Assembly (NCBI RefSeq): GCF_932526225.1
Contig: NC_064035.1
Span: forward strand, 7,563,501 to 7,627,500
Direction: 5' to 3'
DNA from: Nematostella vectensis
Taxonomy: Eukaryota > Cnidaria > Anthozoa > Actiniaria > Edwardsiidae
Length of the DNA: 64,000 nt
Position 1 is the first letter of the stretch. Each line of letters starts with the position of its first letter. A model generated the notes under the pieces. It was not told where the DNA came from and made no database searches. It saw only the letters and a program-made list of their open reading frames with translations. Position numbers and translations under genes: made by a program. Shown here piece after piece: positions 12,358-23,600 of this stretch.

Positions 12358-12689
12358 GGTCGTGGGTGCGAAGTCGTGGGTCGTGGGTGCGAAGTCGTGG
12401 GTGCGAAGTCGTGGGTCGTGGGTGCGAAGTCGTGGGTCGTGGGTGCGAAGTCATGGGTCGTGGGTCCGAAGTCGTGGGTCGTGGGTGCGAAGTCGTGGGC
12501 CGTGGGTACGAAGTCATGGGTCGTGGGTCTGAAGTCGTGGGTCGTGGGTGCGAAGTCGTGGGTCGTGGGTGCGAAGTCGTGGGTCGTGGGTACGAAGTCG
12601 TGGGTCGTAGGTCCGAAGTCGTGGGCCGTGGGTGCGAAGTCGTGGGTCGTGGGTACGAAGTCGTGGGTCGTGGGTGCGAAGTCGTGGCT
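12358..12689. repeat. G-rich 21-bp minisatellite, 16 units
   Basis: The unit is GTGGGTCGTGGGTGCGAAGTC with changes at a few positions; I count 16 GAAGTC anchors. Because 21 is a multiple of 3, frames stay open through it (repeated Gly-Ala-Lys-Ser-Trp-Val-Val in one), but nothing around it looks like a gene. Regular GGG runs give quadruplex potential on the plus strand. Confidence 0.85.
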
Positions 12690-15393
12690 CCCGAATTTTT
12701 TAATTTTTTTACCGTTGTCTTTGTTTACAAAGTACGACGTGAGTTTGCATTTGAATTTTTCGATAGATTTATGCGAAAGGACCCTTCTACGGGACTACCT
12801 ATGTATTTAATTGATTTTTATAAGACCTTTTATCATTTAGAAAAAAAATACATTTTTTTGACGGCACTGTCAGAGCCTCGTTTTAGAACAGTATCAATCT
12901 TTTGATCCTGCTCAAAATCACTATTTATCTTCTGCGGAAAAAAATATCCTAGGTCTAAGTCCGTGAATCCGACTTGTGTGACACTGCTAGTTTGTTTTTG
13001 TTTTGGATATTTAGAACTCCCATCACTTTGAAAAATATACCTTATCCAACATTATTTCATACATTAGAAATATAATCGCGCCTACGAAACCACGCGTCAC
13101 GTAACGTCTTTTGCTCTCATGATTATTTTTTAGACGTAGCAGCTACCATGTTAAAATTTGTTGTAGTTATTTGCATATAGCGCCTGTTGGTGGTTGAGTG
13201 GAAGCTAAAAAAATATTAAGGGGCATGTTCCGGTTGTCATTAAATATTTTTTTCAAGTTGATACACCAAGTTTCGCTTTTTCTATCTAAAGTAATTATCA
13301 AGAATTTGATTAGAAAGAAAATTTAAACGAATAACGCTGTTGTTCGTGTTATTTTCAACCAGAAATACATGTAGCTAGATAAGATAGCCTCGTCCCCAGG
13401 CTACTTCTTTGCTTCCAGCTCCATCATGATTTGCGCGCAGACTCACACTTTCCAATATAGTGGACGCTTCATGCTGACTTCGAGTCCAGGCCCCGACCGC
13501 GCTCCTTGGACCGACCGTTCGTCAGCACCCTAGAAGAACGATAAATTTCGACTTATTTCGGATTATTTTCTTGGATAGGTGTGTTTAGGAATTATTCTTC
13601 TATGGCAAATAGGATTTTGAAGGGAAAAGCTGTCCGTTTTCTGCCGAAAAAGTTGCCTCGAAGCGTTGAAGTTGTGATTGCCAGGGCGTGGAGCTTCATA
13701 TTATTACGAGTGGGGAGGAGGGAATCACGGCTAAAACGGAACCAGATCAATCTATGACAACAACTTCAAGAAATTGGCTTTATTACAGATCAAGAGACCA
13801 TGATGTAAGATAACGAATCCCCCGTATTAGGGTATGTTCCAATGGTGACGTCCGTAAAAACTATTTTTAAAACAAGCAGTTATTTTTCGATACGTCTCTG
13901 ATTGGTTAGCGCTCACGTTTCCTAGCAACATGAGTCTTATACGCGATCACATCTTTTGAAAATGTTTTGAAAACCTTTTTGACCGAAAATACCTTCCTTT
14001 TTTACGAACGCTGTAAAAATGATCTTCCATAGAATACGCTGGAGCCAATCAACTGTTTCTGGGACATTGAAATGCATAAAGTGCGTGATTTTAGGCTCTG
14101 GGATCAACTTCCCCAGTAAAAGTTTTCACTGCTGATTCGCAAATTATAACACAACAATCAATCATAAATCTTGTGTTTACAAAACACGATTCTCTTCCAA
14201 TTCCCTTTTAATGAAAAAGATACATCCAGAACTTAATACCATTATATTCACACCGATATCACAAAAAAAGTCTTTATAATGAAGTAAATCTTAGTGAAAT
14301 CTCCAGTGAAAAGATTTCTTGAGTGACATGATTTCTGAACATTTGCGTGAAGAATTGAAGTTCATTCATCTAAAAATGTTATAAATCAAAGAAATATAAA
14401 GATTGTTCGTGATGCGAACAGGTGAAAAAGCAATAGAGCATTTATTTACTATTGAAGATAACACAGGTACAATCAACGCTGACCTTACGATTCGTTGTTA
14501 TCTATAGACTTGAGGTTTCGAAGCTAAGGTAAATAACACCAATAATAGTAGTGTGAGAAGCCTTCAAAGATCCCTCACTGACGCGAATCCTTCACTGACG
14601 CGGGTGGGAAACCTGTGGTCGTAGACTCATTGTGAACCACACTAAAAGCACAGGAGGAACTTAGCTATAAAAAGTCTTTAAGTATTTTTACTCAAAAAGC
14701 ATCACTAATGCCTTCTATATACTTCTACTCGTTGAGCTAAACTTCAAGCACGGTAGACACATCACTTTCTCTTCGTGTCCTAGACATAACGCACCCCGGC
14801 TGCATTGGCTGAGGTGTAACAAGTTGGTCACAACAGAATGTGCTTCTCTGTCATTTAGCACAATGAAATTACCAAGATCTTTGTTTGCAAGAACAAAATA
14901 GTTCTCATAACAATTTTGCTTTTGTTATCCGATGTGTTCCTTTTTGATTGCCTTTCTATATAGGGATAACTTCTCGATGTAAATGGTAATAAGTTTGATG
15001 TACTGTAATGCGATCCTCTATTTTTGTTAGTTAATTACTTTGTTTGAAAACCTTTGTCAATCACATAAACACTTAGTTAAGACCTCGGCTTTTAGCTAGA
15101 TATAATACCAAGGTTGTCACGTATTCAGCTTTAAAAGCCTCGGTTCCCGGATCTACTAGCCCGCCAAGCCTGCAGCTCTTTCGTATCAAGTTCTGATTGA
15201 GGTGGTCTTCAAAGGCTGCTTTAGGTGTAATTTGATTGCCATACAATTGACTGGATCGTTTTACCAAAAGCTATCCATTCTTTGTGAGCAGAAAGCAATT
15301 GCGCGAATCGCTGAGGAAGGATTGCATAGTCATAGGTATCATGTGGAAAAAGGATGATTTTTAATTTTTCTTTCTTGTTTTGTTTCTCGCCAG
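12690..15393. other. Unassigned DNA upstream of the broken GFP-like copy
   Basis: About 2.7 kb of AT-rich sequence. Apart from the inverted-repeat arm at 13550-13790 I see no gene, RNA gene or clear transposon ends. It should include the 5' flank of the broken GFP-like copy. Confidence 0.3.
13550..13790 (+). repeat. Arm of a diverged inverted repeat (partner 7310-7560)
   Basis: This is the plus-strand partner of the minus-strand copy at 7310-7560, sharing the blocks listed there but missing a segment of roughly 35-50 bp. It lies about 1.6 kb upstream of the first recognised exon of the broken GFP-like copy. Confidence 0.6.
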
Positions 15394-15512
15394 AGTCTTA
15401 GTGAAGATGCTATGACAGTATGAAGCTCCACTTTAAACTGGAGGGGTCGGTCAACGGACAATGCTTCGAGATCCATGGAGAAGGAAAAAGGAAAGCATTC
15501 GAGTGAGTAACA

Positions 15513-15692
15513 GGGGCGGATCCTGAAGCTCCAAAAAGAGGGGCCGAAGTAAGGGTTTCGAGGAATGGGGGCCGGATTTAATGTTCTTCTGTGTATTTCC
15601 TTGAATATATTCATTTTTTTTTTTTTTTTTGTGCCAAATATCTGAAAGTAGGGTTGCCCGGGCCCTCTCGGCCTACCCCTAAATCCGCCCCC
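15513..15692. mobile_element. hAT-like MITE just inside an intron of the broken GFP copy
   Basis: The 8 bp GAGTAACA occur at 15505-15512 and 15693-15700. The ends between them read GGGGCGGAT and ATCCGCCCCC. An 8-bp target duplication suits hAT elements. It inserted two bases after the GTGAGT donor of the first recognised exon. A related element is at 16158-16307. Confidence 0.7.
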
Positions 15693-16157
15693 GAGTAACA
15701 TGTATTTTAGTCTCCTGCGCAGCCGTCCTTAGTGCCAGTCTCGAGGAGGAATGACTGACACTAAGGACGTCTGCGCAGAAGACTACATGTATTTGGAATG
15801 ATCCTTGTAAAAAGAAAAGTGAAAGTATATAAAAGATTGAGTGAGTGAGCAAAATGTATCCCTTTTAAACATCGAGAAACTGAGAGCAATATAAACACAA
15901 ATGTTTTAAAAGATTTATAAAGTGCAGCCTTTACCGCTTCAGTCAGCGTTACGCCCCCTCCTCGATGTGAATATTTTTATTAGTTACTTAGTATTGAAAA
16001 AATTCTCTATTCAAATTTCGGGAACATGACAGTGCATATATTTTCCTGTTAGCTTCTATTGTGTGGATACGATATCCACGAGTTCCTTTTATCCCTCCAT
16101 TTACCCTTCATCCAAATTAAATAAATATTATCCAATTTTCTATTTTCAGAGGGGGGG

Positions 16158-16307
16158 CAGGGGCGGATACAGGATTTCAAAATGGGGGGTGGCCATAGAT
16201 AGACAGCTTATAACTGATCCAGTGGTTCTTGGTAGGTCACAGAGATCTCAGATCTTTCACTTAAAAGAGGGGGGGGGGTGGATATCCACCCCCCTGTATC
16301 CGCCCCC
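16158..16307. mobile_element. hAT-like MITE interrupting the chromophore exon of the broken GFP copy
   Basis: The ends are CAGGGGCGGATACAGG and CCTGTATCCGCCCCC, a near-perfect inverted repeat, flanked by G-runs that hide any target duplication. It lies immediately after the TTTTCAG acceptor of the chromophore exon, so it disrupts that exon's 5' half. Same terminal motif as 15513-15692. Confidence 0.7.
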
Positions 16308-18058
16308 GGGGGGGAAGTGGCCAGCACTGCGTGGTAAAATGCCGAACATGTTTTACGGTAGCAAGGCGTTCGCCAAGTACCCAGATGGCATGACTGACTT
16401 TTTCAAAGCTGCTTTTGAAAATGGCGGGCTGAGCTGGGAACGAACCAAGACATTCGAGGATGGAGGCTATTGTACGCATTCAACACATCAGAGTAAGCGA
16501 GGAAAGCAAATGGTCAAACCCTGTCCCCCCGATATTTAGATATACTCACAATATTCGCCATCGTAATTGTAAATTTTACCAAACTCGCACTTGAAGCCCC
16601 TTGAAACCTCAAAGAAGGCCAATCACGCCTCCGTTTTTATGCTACCGCGCATCCATCGGCTAATTCAAGCAAGTGACTGGTATACTTTCAATAAAATATC
16701 TTAATCAGGGGTTAACTTTCAATTGTGTTTTTTTTAATTTTTCGCTAATAAACCGAAGCATTTCCAATGGCAAACAACAATAGTGGAGTGGTTGACAGCA
16801 AGCCACCCCGAACTGCCATAGTCTCGCCTGCTCGCTTTTGCGCCCGAATTCAACCATCTGGAAAACGGCGGCCATTTTCTTCGAACTGAATGAAGTCAAA
16901 TCCTGAAATACTTCCAAGACACCCTTTTCTCTTGTGTAGCTTGTTTAGTAAGTTGCCACGTGACCAGCTCTTCTCTCTCTCTGCCCTTTGAGCATGAGAG
17001 GGGTGGACCCTGGCGCCCAAGGATGCCAGCCGTACTGCGCCATAGAAACAAGCGCATTTTCTGGTTAGCTACATATATATAATCTATTTACTAGTTTTTA
17101 AGGCTCAAAGACGGCAGCCTTCATTATCACGTGACTTTCCACGGAATCAACCCAAAAACTGACGGACCCGTAATGCAGAAGATAACGATGGGGTGGTCAC
17201 CAAGCGTGGAGACGAACATTCCACGGAGACATCAACCGACATTCTCGTCGGTGACATCAACATGCTCCTTAAAGTCAACGACGGCTATTTCTTGATGCGC
17301 GTCAAGTTTGAGACAGTCTATAAGTATGTGCATCTCCTGAGTTATGGGTCCCCTGTGTAGTCCATTTTCTTATCCTTTCAGAGTATACCAATTCTGGGTC
17401 TCGAGCCCCAAGCAAACTATGCTGAGTTTTTTTTTTAAATATCAAGTGATGTGTTGCCTGTGTAATCTGGAAGCCTATTCCACGCCTAGAATGCACCTTA
17501 CCCACTACTTCCCACAACTCATAGCGACGCTTTTGTGACACCGATGTCAGAGTCAAAATTGTTAACAAGATGGCAATTTTTTTTATCCTCGGTTTCACCC
17601 GCGCGTTGCAAAGAGTTCTTGGAAGATGTGGGGGGAAGGTGAATTCAATTCAAATTGATTGCTTGCCTGAAACCCTTTCACCAATTATCCGTTTTCGTCT
17701 GGAAAAGTGATAAACGAACACACGTGCTTTAGAGCTTGTTTACATTTTTGTATCGTTTTCTGCGTTCTCCTAGGTCCGAGTGGTTGAAAAAAGCTCTGTT
17801 TGTAATATTGTTTAAAGAGATCCCTGTGTATCTTGAAGGTGGACTTCCTGTGTAATTACCGGTATCCCTGTGTTATTTTAGGTTCATGAAGCCCGTGCCT
17901 GCGGTATTCAAGATGCCACCGCACCACTTCATGGCCTACAGACTGACAAGGGTTGACAACGACGAGCCGTGACACTGTGATTCAGCACGAGTGGTCCGAG
18001 GCGTTCTCCTGCTTTCCTGCCGGAGAAACCCACCATGCAGCTGCCCAAGCTGAATTAG

Positions 18059-18182
18059 ACCTAGTGATAAGCCCTCTAGTACTAGTCCCCGTAATATAGT
18101 AGATGTCTGTTGTTTTATTATACCACAGGCTGCCCAAACCGGAGAATTAGATCACGTGATAAGCATTCTAATACTTGTCCTA
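18059..18182. repeat. 3' tandem-repeat unit beyond the broken GFP copy
   Basis: Beyond the stop, a second copy of the gene tail (CAGGCTGCCCAAAC..GAATTAGATCACGTGATAAGC) follows after about 75 bp. It corresponds to the 89-92 bp tandem repeat at the tail of the open copy, so the tail duplication existed before the two GFP copies separated. Confidence 0.6.
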
Positions 18183-18389
18183 GGGCGCGTTTTTTATCAT
18201 GTGATTCCGGAATGAGAATGATTAGAATAGAAAAAAAGCGCGCGTTCGTTTATCCCGCGTCCCCATTCCGGAATGGAATGAAGGCCATTCCACCCTTTCT
18301 GCTACCTTTAGCAGAATGACTTGAAGGCCATTAATGAACATTCTCTACCAACCATTCCCATTCCAGAGATAAGAAAAAAAAACGCACCC
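18183..18389. mobile_element. PIF/Harbinger-like MITE, GGGCGCG family, copy 1
   Basis: Flanked by CTA at 18180-18182 and 18390-18392. It starts GGGCGCGTTTTTTA and ends AAAACGCACCC, with internal ATTCCGGAATG-type palindromes. Two further members are at 26181-26345 and 36448-36593, both flanked by TTA. Confidence 0.8.
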
Positions 18390-18392
18390 CTA

Positions 18393-19101
18393 GTAATATA
18401 GGCGAAGCATGTTCTCTTATCATATCACAGTTAACCAAAGTTTAGCGTAGATGGCACTTATTCTACTCACAAGTGATAGAGTTGCTGTTTACCTTTCGTT
18501 GAAATCCGATCTGGTCATGATTGTAGTCAGAAAAAAGATGCGCTCGATGACGATGGTGGCGTCTCCAGAAAACCAGAAAACACTAGAACTAAATGTGCTT
18601 GCTTCTCGTGCACCCCCCCTCCCCCCCCCCCCCTTCTGGGGCACGTCGCCGAGACAGGCGCTAATTGTCATGTCTTTCGTAAATTCTATTTAGGGGCCTG
18701 TTTCGTACATTTCATATTAAAAACGATTTATGGCACTGGTAACATGTAAGACATTTTTTTTTTTTTGGCTTGGAATTGTAAAAACAAGAATATTTCATTA
18801 GATATGGAGAAGAACAAAAAGTATTGATATTTCCAATTTTTTGTCTGTTTTAAAATTCGTAAAATGTCTATGCTTTACATCACTGAAAGAAGTAACGCAA
18901 TACTCGCAATTCCTGTGGTAAGCAAAGAACGTCCGTAATATTCCGACGGAAGATGGTTTGCCTGTGGTAACATCCCAAGATGCATTGTGAGGAGTTGCAC
19001 CATACCATCATCATCGAAACCGAGCCACGTTTTGCGAAACATTCAAATAGAAAACAAAATTTTGCTTTAAATTGGGCAAGAAGTGACCAAAAATTTTCGT
19101 T
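18393..19101. other. Intergenic, upstream of ZNF622
   Basis: No gene recognised. A C-run lies at 18605-18632. The last 200 bp or so should include the ZNF622 promoter and 5' UTR; no TATA box or other clear motif was identified. Confidence 0.35.
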
Positions 19102-20205
19102 ATGTCCTCGTACACTTGTATGACTTGCCGTGTGGCATTTTCAGACAGTGATATACAAAGACAACACTACAAGACTGATTGGCATCGATACAACTTAAAA
19201 CGAAAGATCGCTGAACTAGCACCGGTAACTGCCGAGGTGTTCCAGGAGAAAGTCTTTGCTCAAAGAGCTGAAGTGGATGCCAAAGAGCAAGAAAAGAACA
19301 CTACAATGCGTTGCGAATCCTGCTGTAAGAATTTCTCTTCGGGAAATGCTTTTAAAAACCACATGCAGTCGAAGAAACACAACGAAATTGTCTTAAGAGC
19401 CAGCAAAACAAGTTTGTTGGTAAGACAGCCCGGAAACATGACCAAGAAAGTAGAGAAGATTGCAAAGGAGGACGAGGAAGAAAATATGGTTGAAGAAGAT
19501 GATGAAGATGGAGAGATTATCGAGGATGACTCCCTTGAAATTACTCAGTGTTTATTTTGTCCTCACGAGAGTCAAACCTACGAAGAGAATTTACGTCACA
19601 TGAGTAGATCACATAGCTTTTTTCTGCCCGATCTGGAATACATCGTAGACCTGAAAGGATTCTTGGAATACCTTGGTGAAAAAGTCGGGCTTGGTAAAGT
19701 TTGTCTGTATTGTAATGAAAAAGGGAAGAAGTTCCACACAGTCGAGGCGGCGCAGAGTCACATGGTTGATAAGGGACACATGAAGATAGATTATGAGGGC
19801 GATGCTGCTTTGGAATATTCAGACTACTACGACTTCTCAACCAGTTACCCCAGTGATAACCCTGACAAGGAGATAGACGAGACAGCTAGTGGGACACTTT
19901 CTGTAGATGAGACGACCAATGAACTTTGCTTGCCTTCAGGTGCTAGGGCAGGTCATCGCGAACTCAGGCACTACTATCGGCAGAATTTGCCTCCAGAGAA
20001 AGACATTCACCAGCTAACAAAGATAAGGAAGAGTATAATGGCAGATTACAAGGCCCTTGGATGGCATGGGACCATTGGGGAGGGGGCGAAACAGAAAATC
20101 AAAGACATTCACAAGGAGCAACGTCACCAAGCACGGCATGATTTAAAACTTTCTTTGAAGGCTAACAAACAGCAAAAATACTTTAGGCCACAAGTAGTGT
20201 TCTAG
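19102..20205 (+). CDS. ZNF622: ZNF622/Rei1-type zinc-finger protein (60S biogenesis)
   Basis: An uninterrupted 367-residue frame starting at ATG. It is the animal counterpart of yeast Rei1/Reh1, cytoplasmic factors in late 60S subunit maturation; human ZNF622 (477 residues) has also been linked to MELK/ASK1 signalling. C2H2 zinc fingers are visible at C6-C9-H22-H28, C71-C74-H87-H93, C150-C153-H166-H171 and C201-C204-H220-H226. An acidic stretch (123-145) separates finger 2 from finger 3. The basic C-terminus with NKQQKYFR matches the family tail. It is shorter than the human protein, mainly in linkers. Lack of introns is notable beside its many-intron neighbours. It converges with TACO1, ends 469 bp apart. 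Confidence 0.93.
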   Translation: MSSYTCMTCRVAFSDSDIQRQHYKTDWHRYNLKRKIAELAPVTAEVFQEKVFAQRAEVDAKEQEKNTTMRCESCCKNFSSGNAFKNHMQSKKHNEIVLRASKTSLLVRQPGNMTKKVEKIAKEDEEENMVEEDDEDGEIIEDDSLEITQCLFCPHESQTYEENLRHMSRSHSFFLPDLEYIVDLKGFLEYLGEKVGLGKVCLYCNEKGKKFHTVEAAQSHMVDKGHMKIDYEGDAALEYSDYYDFSTSYPSDNPDKEIDETASGTLSVDETTNELCLPSGARAGHRELRHYYRQNLPPEKDIHQLTKIRKSIMADYKALGWHGTIGEGAKQKIKDIHKEQRHQARHDLKLSLKANKQQKYFRPQVVF

Positions 20206-20673
20206 ATTATAAACATATGTGTAGGTGAATTTGTTTTGTATGTGTGAGAAGATGGCTTTATCTCCTGAACTGTGCCTTGGTGTACTGTATGCATGCTTTA
20301 AATGGGATATACTTCGAACTTCAGTTTATTTCAGCCTATTTGTGATAAGTAGCCAACACCATATTGCTCTTTATGAAACCATATTTCAGGTGAAATTGGT
20401 GCAAAGGGAAAAGCCAGTCTTGACACTCTCCATTTGAAGACGGACATCACACTGCCATTTTACACACATTTTACCATATTTCAGGTGAGATTGGTGCAAA
20501 GCGAAAAAATAGCAAAAGAGTGGCTGATCAACATTCTTTAATCTACAGTAGTATTCAGTTTGTCTGTCATTGTCAACTGGATACAAAGGGGAGAGCGTGG
20601 ACCTCTTTGTTTTGAATAATTAAGTTTCCATTTCATATTTTATTAATGTTTGTCCATAAGTTATTTACATACA
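20206..20673. other. Convergent intergenic region, ZNF622 / TACO1
   Basis: Tail-to-tail spacer. ACCATATTTCAGGTGA(A/G)ATTGG occurs twice (about 20380 and 20472), a short duplication of roughly 90 bp. On the minus strand AATAAA at 20644-20639 lies about 30 bp past the TACO1 stop and is a likely polyadenylation signal. Confidence 0.5.
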
Positions 20674-23600
20674 TTATGATTCGGCAAACAGCTTGCATGT
20701 TGCACTTGGATAATTTGCTATGTTATCATACACCTTGATAACTTCAGTATGGTTGTTAATGAGCTCTATCAGCCTATCAGCCTGCTCTAGCTGAGGGTCA
20801 GACAGGGTTACTAGCGTAGTGGGTATAAATTCTATCCCTGTGGATATACTAACATCAGGGTGTACGCTTGTTATGTTGTCTGATACAATCTTCAAGGCTT
20901 TTACTTCACATATAAACTGAAAAAGGAAAAAAAAGTACTATTTCACAAAGACTGCTTACCTCATGGAATGGTATAACTTATCATGGTTTGGTGGTGGTAT
21001 TTATGCATTCTGCTTATGACTATAAGGATGAGAGACAGTAATATCAGACGTAATATCTGAGTCTGTTAATTCACCTTAAAGACTTTACTCTGGGGGTTAA
21101 ATTGACAGTGCTTGAAGTAACTTGATTGATACATATATTTAAAAAATGTCAGTGTAAAAGTGAAAGGCAACTCAATGGGTGCTAATCAATAACAAGAATA
21201 ATAAGATAAACTCAAGCAATACCATCAATAAATACTGGTAGCCTTTAAATAGGTAATCATATGATTTTATTATTCTTTACTTGAAATATAACAAGCCTTC
21301 ATAGTTCTCATCAATATTTGTGATGACAACATTTTTCTATAAACGGTATATTCATATTGTCTGACTGCCCCATTTCAGTCCTTTTCTTATAAATGACCTA
21401 CTTTGACAACATTTTTATCATCTTCCGACTTTGTAAAGAACAGATCCTCTGCCTCAGCCTCAATACCTAACTCCTCAGCCTGAAAAAGAATAACAAATAC
21501 TTGTGATCTGTGCTTGTGTCCTGTCCAATAGGGAAGTTGTCTCTGAATATGCTCCTGGCCAGTAGGCTGCCCCGCATGGCCCCTCTTTTCTTAGTATTGC
21601 AAGCCTGGGAGCCTCAGAGCTATAGTAGGAGGTGAGACACTTGGAGTATGTCCCCTCACCCCTATTTGTTTTTTTTTTATTTCAAGGAAGTTACCAGTAG
21701 GGGTATGGCTATGTCCCCCAATATTTTTTCTTAATGTTTCTCTATCGTGCCACCCCTCCAATATTCCAAGGCCTGCTATGGTCCTGAACCTTAAAAAAAC
21801 ACACCCTAAATCCAGCCTATAGGCCTGTAGTGTACTTCTCACAGAATGTCCTTTACCCAGAGCATGTGCAAAAGGAGATGTGTAGGGTAAGAACTTTTAG
21901 AAAAATTGAAAAATAGAAAAATAAATGATCAGTAAGAAATATTTTGTCGTTCATCAATAATAACTGTATACTATACACTTACAGTGTGCATCCTGTTCAT
22001 ACCTTGCTCACTGCAGCATTCAATGGAAATGTGGCTCCCTCAAAACCATCTTTATCATGAAAAATATCATCTATGGTGACAATTCCTAAGAAAAAAAAAT
22101 CATTTTATGCCAGATCTATTTGTTTTGTTATCTTTATATGTCTAACAGAGTATAGCAGTAGATACTTTGAAAAAGTTATTACAAAGAAACCTCTCCCCTT
22201 TCAAATAAATATAACAAACACTGGCATTATTTATTACCTAGGTTTCACTGTTCAGTTTAAAAAGAAAATCAATTTCTATAAATCATATATATTTTTTAAT
22301 TTAGTGCTAGACTCTCCCATACAAAACATTAGAGTTATTCAAGTGAATAATCAGAAACCAGTGGAGGAGGGGGTAATAAGATTTGCACCTAGAGCTATCC
22401 TTTAGGGTTTCTTTTTAGAAAATCTGTTATAACCGCACCACATCACGGCAAAGATGTGCTTGATAGGTATCTAAAATTTTTGGTTTAAAATGTATGGACC
22501 ATGACCTTTTGATGTCCCATGGTTATGCTGTAGGTGTCAAAATATATGTTGGCCACATCCATTTTGCTATCCCTTAGTATTAAAATTCAATTTATCGACA
22601 AGCATGTGACATTTTTAGGGGAAACCCTTTCCCTCGGCATCGGAACTATTTGATGGCAGCACCAAAGTTTTATAAAAAAAAATCAAGAGCATTGGCTGGT
22701 TTTAACCTCTATAGTTGTGTATAAACACCTGGATTACCCTTAAAAAAAAAGAAATCAATTGTATACAAATATAAAATATCTATTTTTCTCAGTCAAACTG
22801 ACCTTACCTTTGGCTTGATATTGAAACAACACAGAACCACCATCTTTCATAAGACCCCTAGGAACAAATAATTCCATAAACCTGTCTTTTAATCTTTGAA
22901 ATAAACCAATATATATTTTTAAAATCACTGAATCTCCCCAAATCTCAAGCAGTAGCCAGCCCCATTATCTACCACTACAATGAATTCCTTCATATGCCTT
23001 ACCCATTCTTTTTAAGAATGCTACTGATGTCAATTTTAGCTTTTACTTTGTTTGCAGTCAGCACATCAACAATCAGTCCACAGGCCCCAGGGCCAAGTAC
23101 CTCAAAGTTACACTGTGTGTATGGATTGTCTTTGCTCTGAAACGATGCAAGTAATTGTCACTGGTTAAAAGGTGCACTACCTCTAGGAGATGTTACAGAG
23201 CATTATTCTGAGCATGAGTTTGAGGTTGTAGATTACTACTGTAAAAAAAAAGTAAAACTAGCCTATAATCCTGGTAATAATTCACAATTCACTTACACCG
23301 GACCCAGATTTGATTGCTCCTTCAACTCTGCTTTTTGGCATGCTTGCCACTTTTGCTCGATCTATTAGTTTCTCAAGCCTAGGGTTGAAGTTTGGATCTG
23401 GTCCACTCTCTGCCAAAAATAAGAGAAAAAACTGTCCTTTAGTCCTTGGGAGGAAATGCTTAGCCTTAGAATTTACAGAGGTGCGCTAGAACCACAACCC
23501 CCTGGCCTTTATCTAAATTAAAATATGGTAAGCCTAAAAGGACATGTCAAGCTACAATATATAACTTGTCAAAGACAAGGCTGTTGCAGGGCATACCTAC

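Larger units (their letters stand above)
15394..18058 (+). pseudogene. Broken GFP-like gene copy, inverted relative to 3963-9693
   Basis: The same four exons are recognisable: 15394-15502, about 16312-16492, 17103-17323 and 17882-18058, with conserved splice sites. Breaks: about 8 extra bases around the first Met (15412-15422) shift the frame; a MITE plus a deletion replaces the 5' half of the chromophore exon; about 8 extra bases in the third exon after Pro-Arg shift the frame again; the fourth exon has a TGA and shifts. The surviving triplet region reads Met-Phe-Tyr-Gly, followed by intact WERT. In the shifted frame the C-terminal block reads HEWSEAF, so the Glu equivalent to avGFP E222 is present here, unlike in the open copy. 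An inactive relic is the simplest reading. Confidence 0.88.

Noticed and set aside
12316-12905. Two long open frames over the 21-bp minisatellite
   Set aside because: A repeat whose length is a multiple of three stays open in several frames; no flanking coding sequence or splice context supports a protein.
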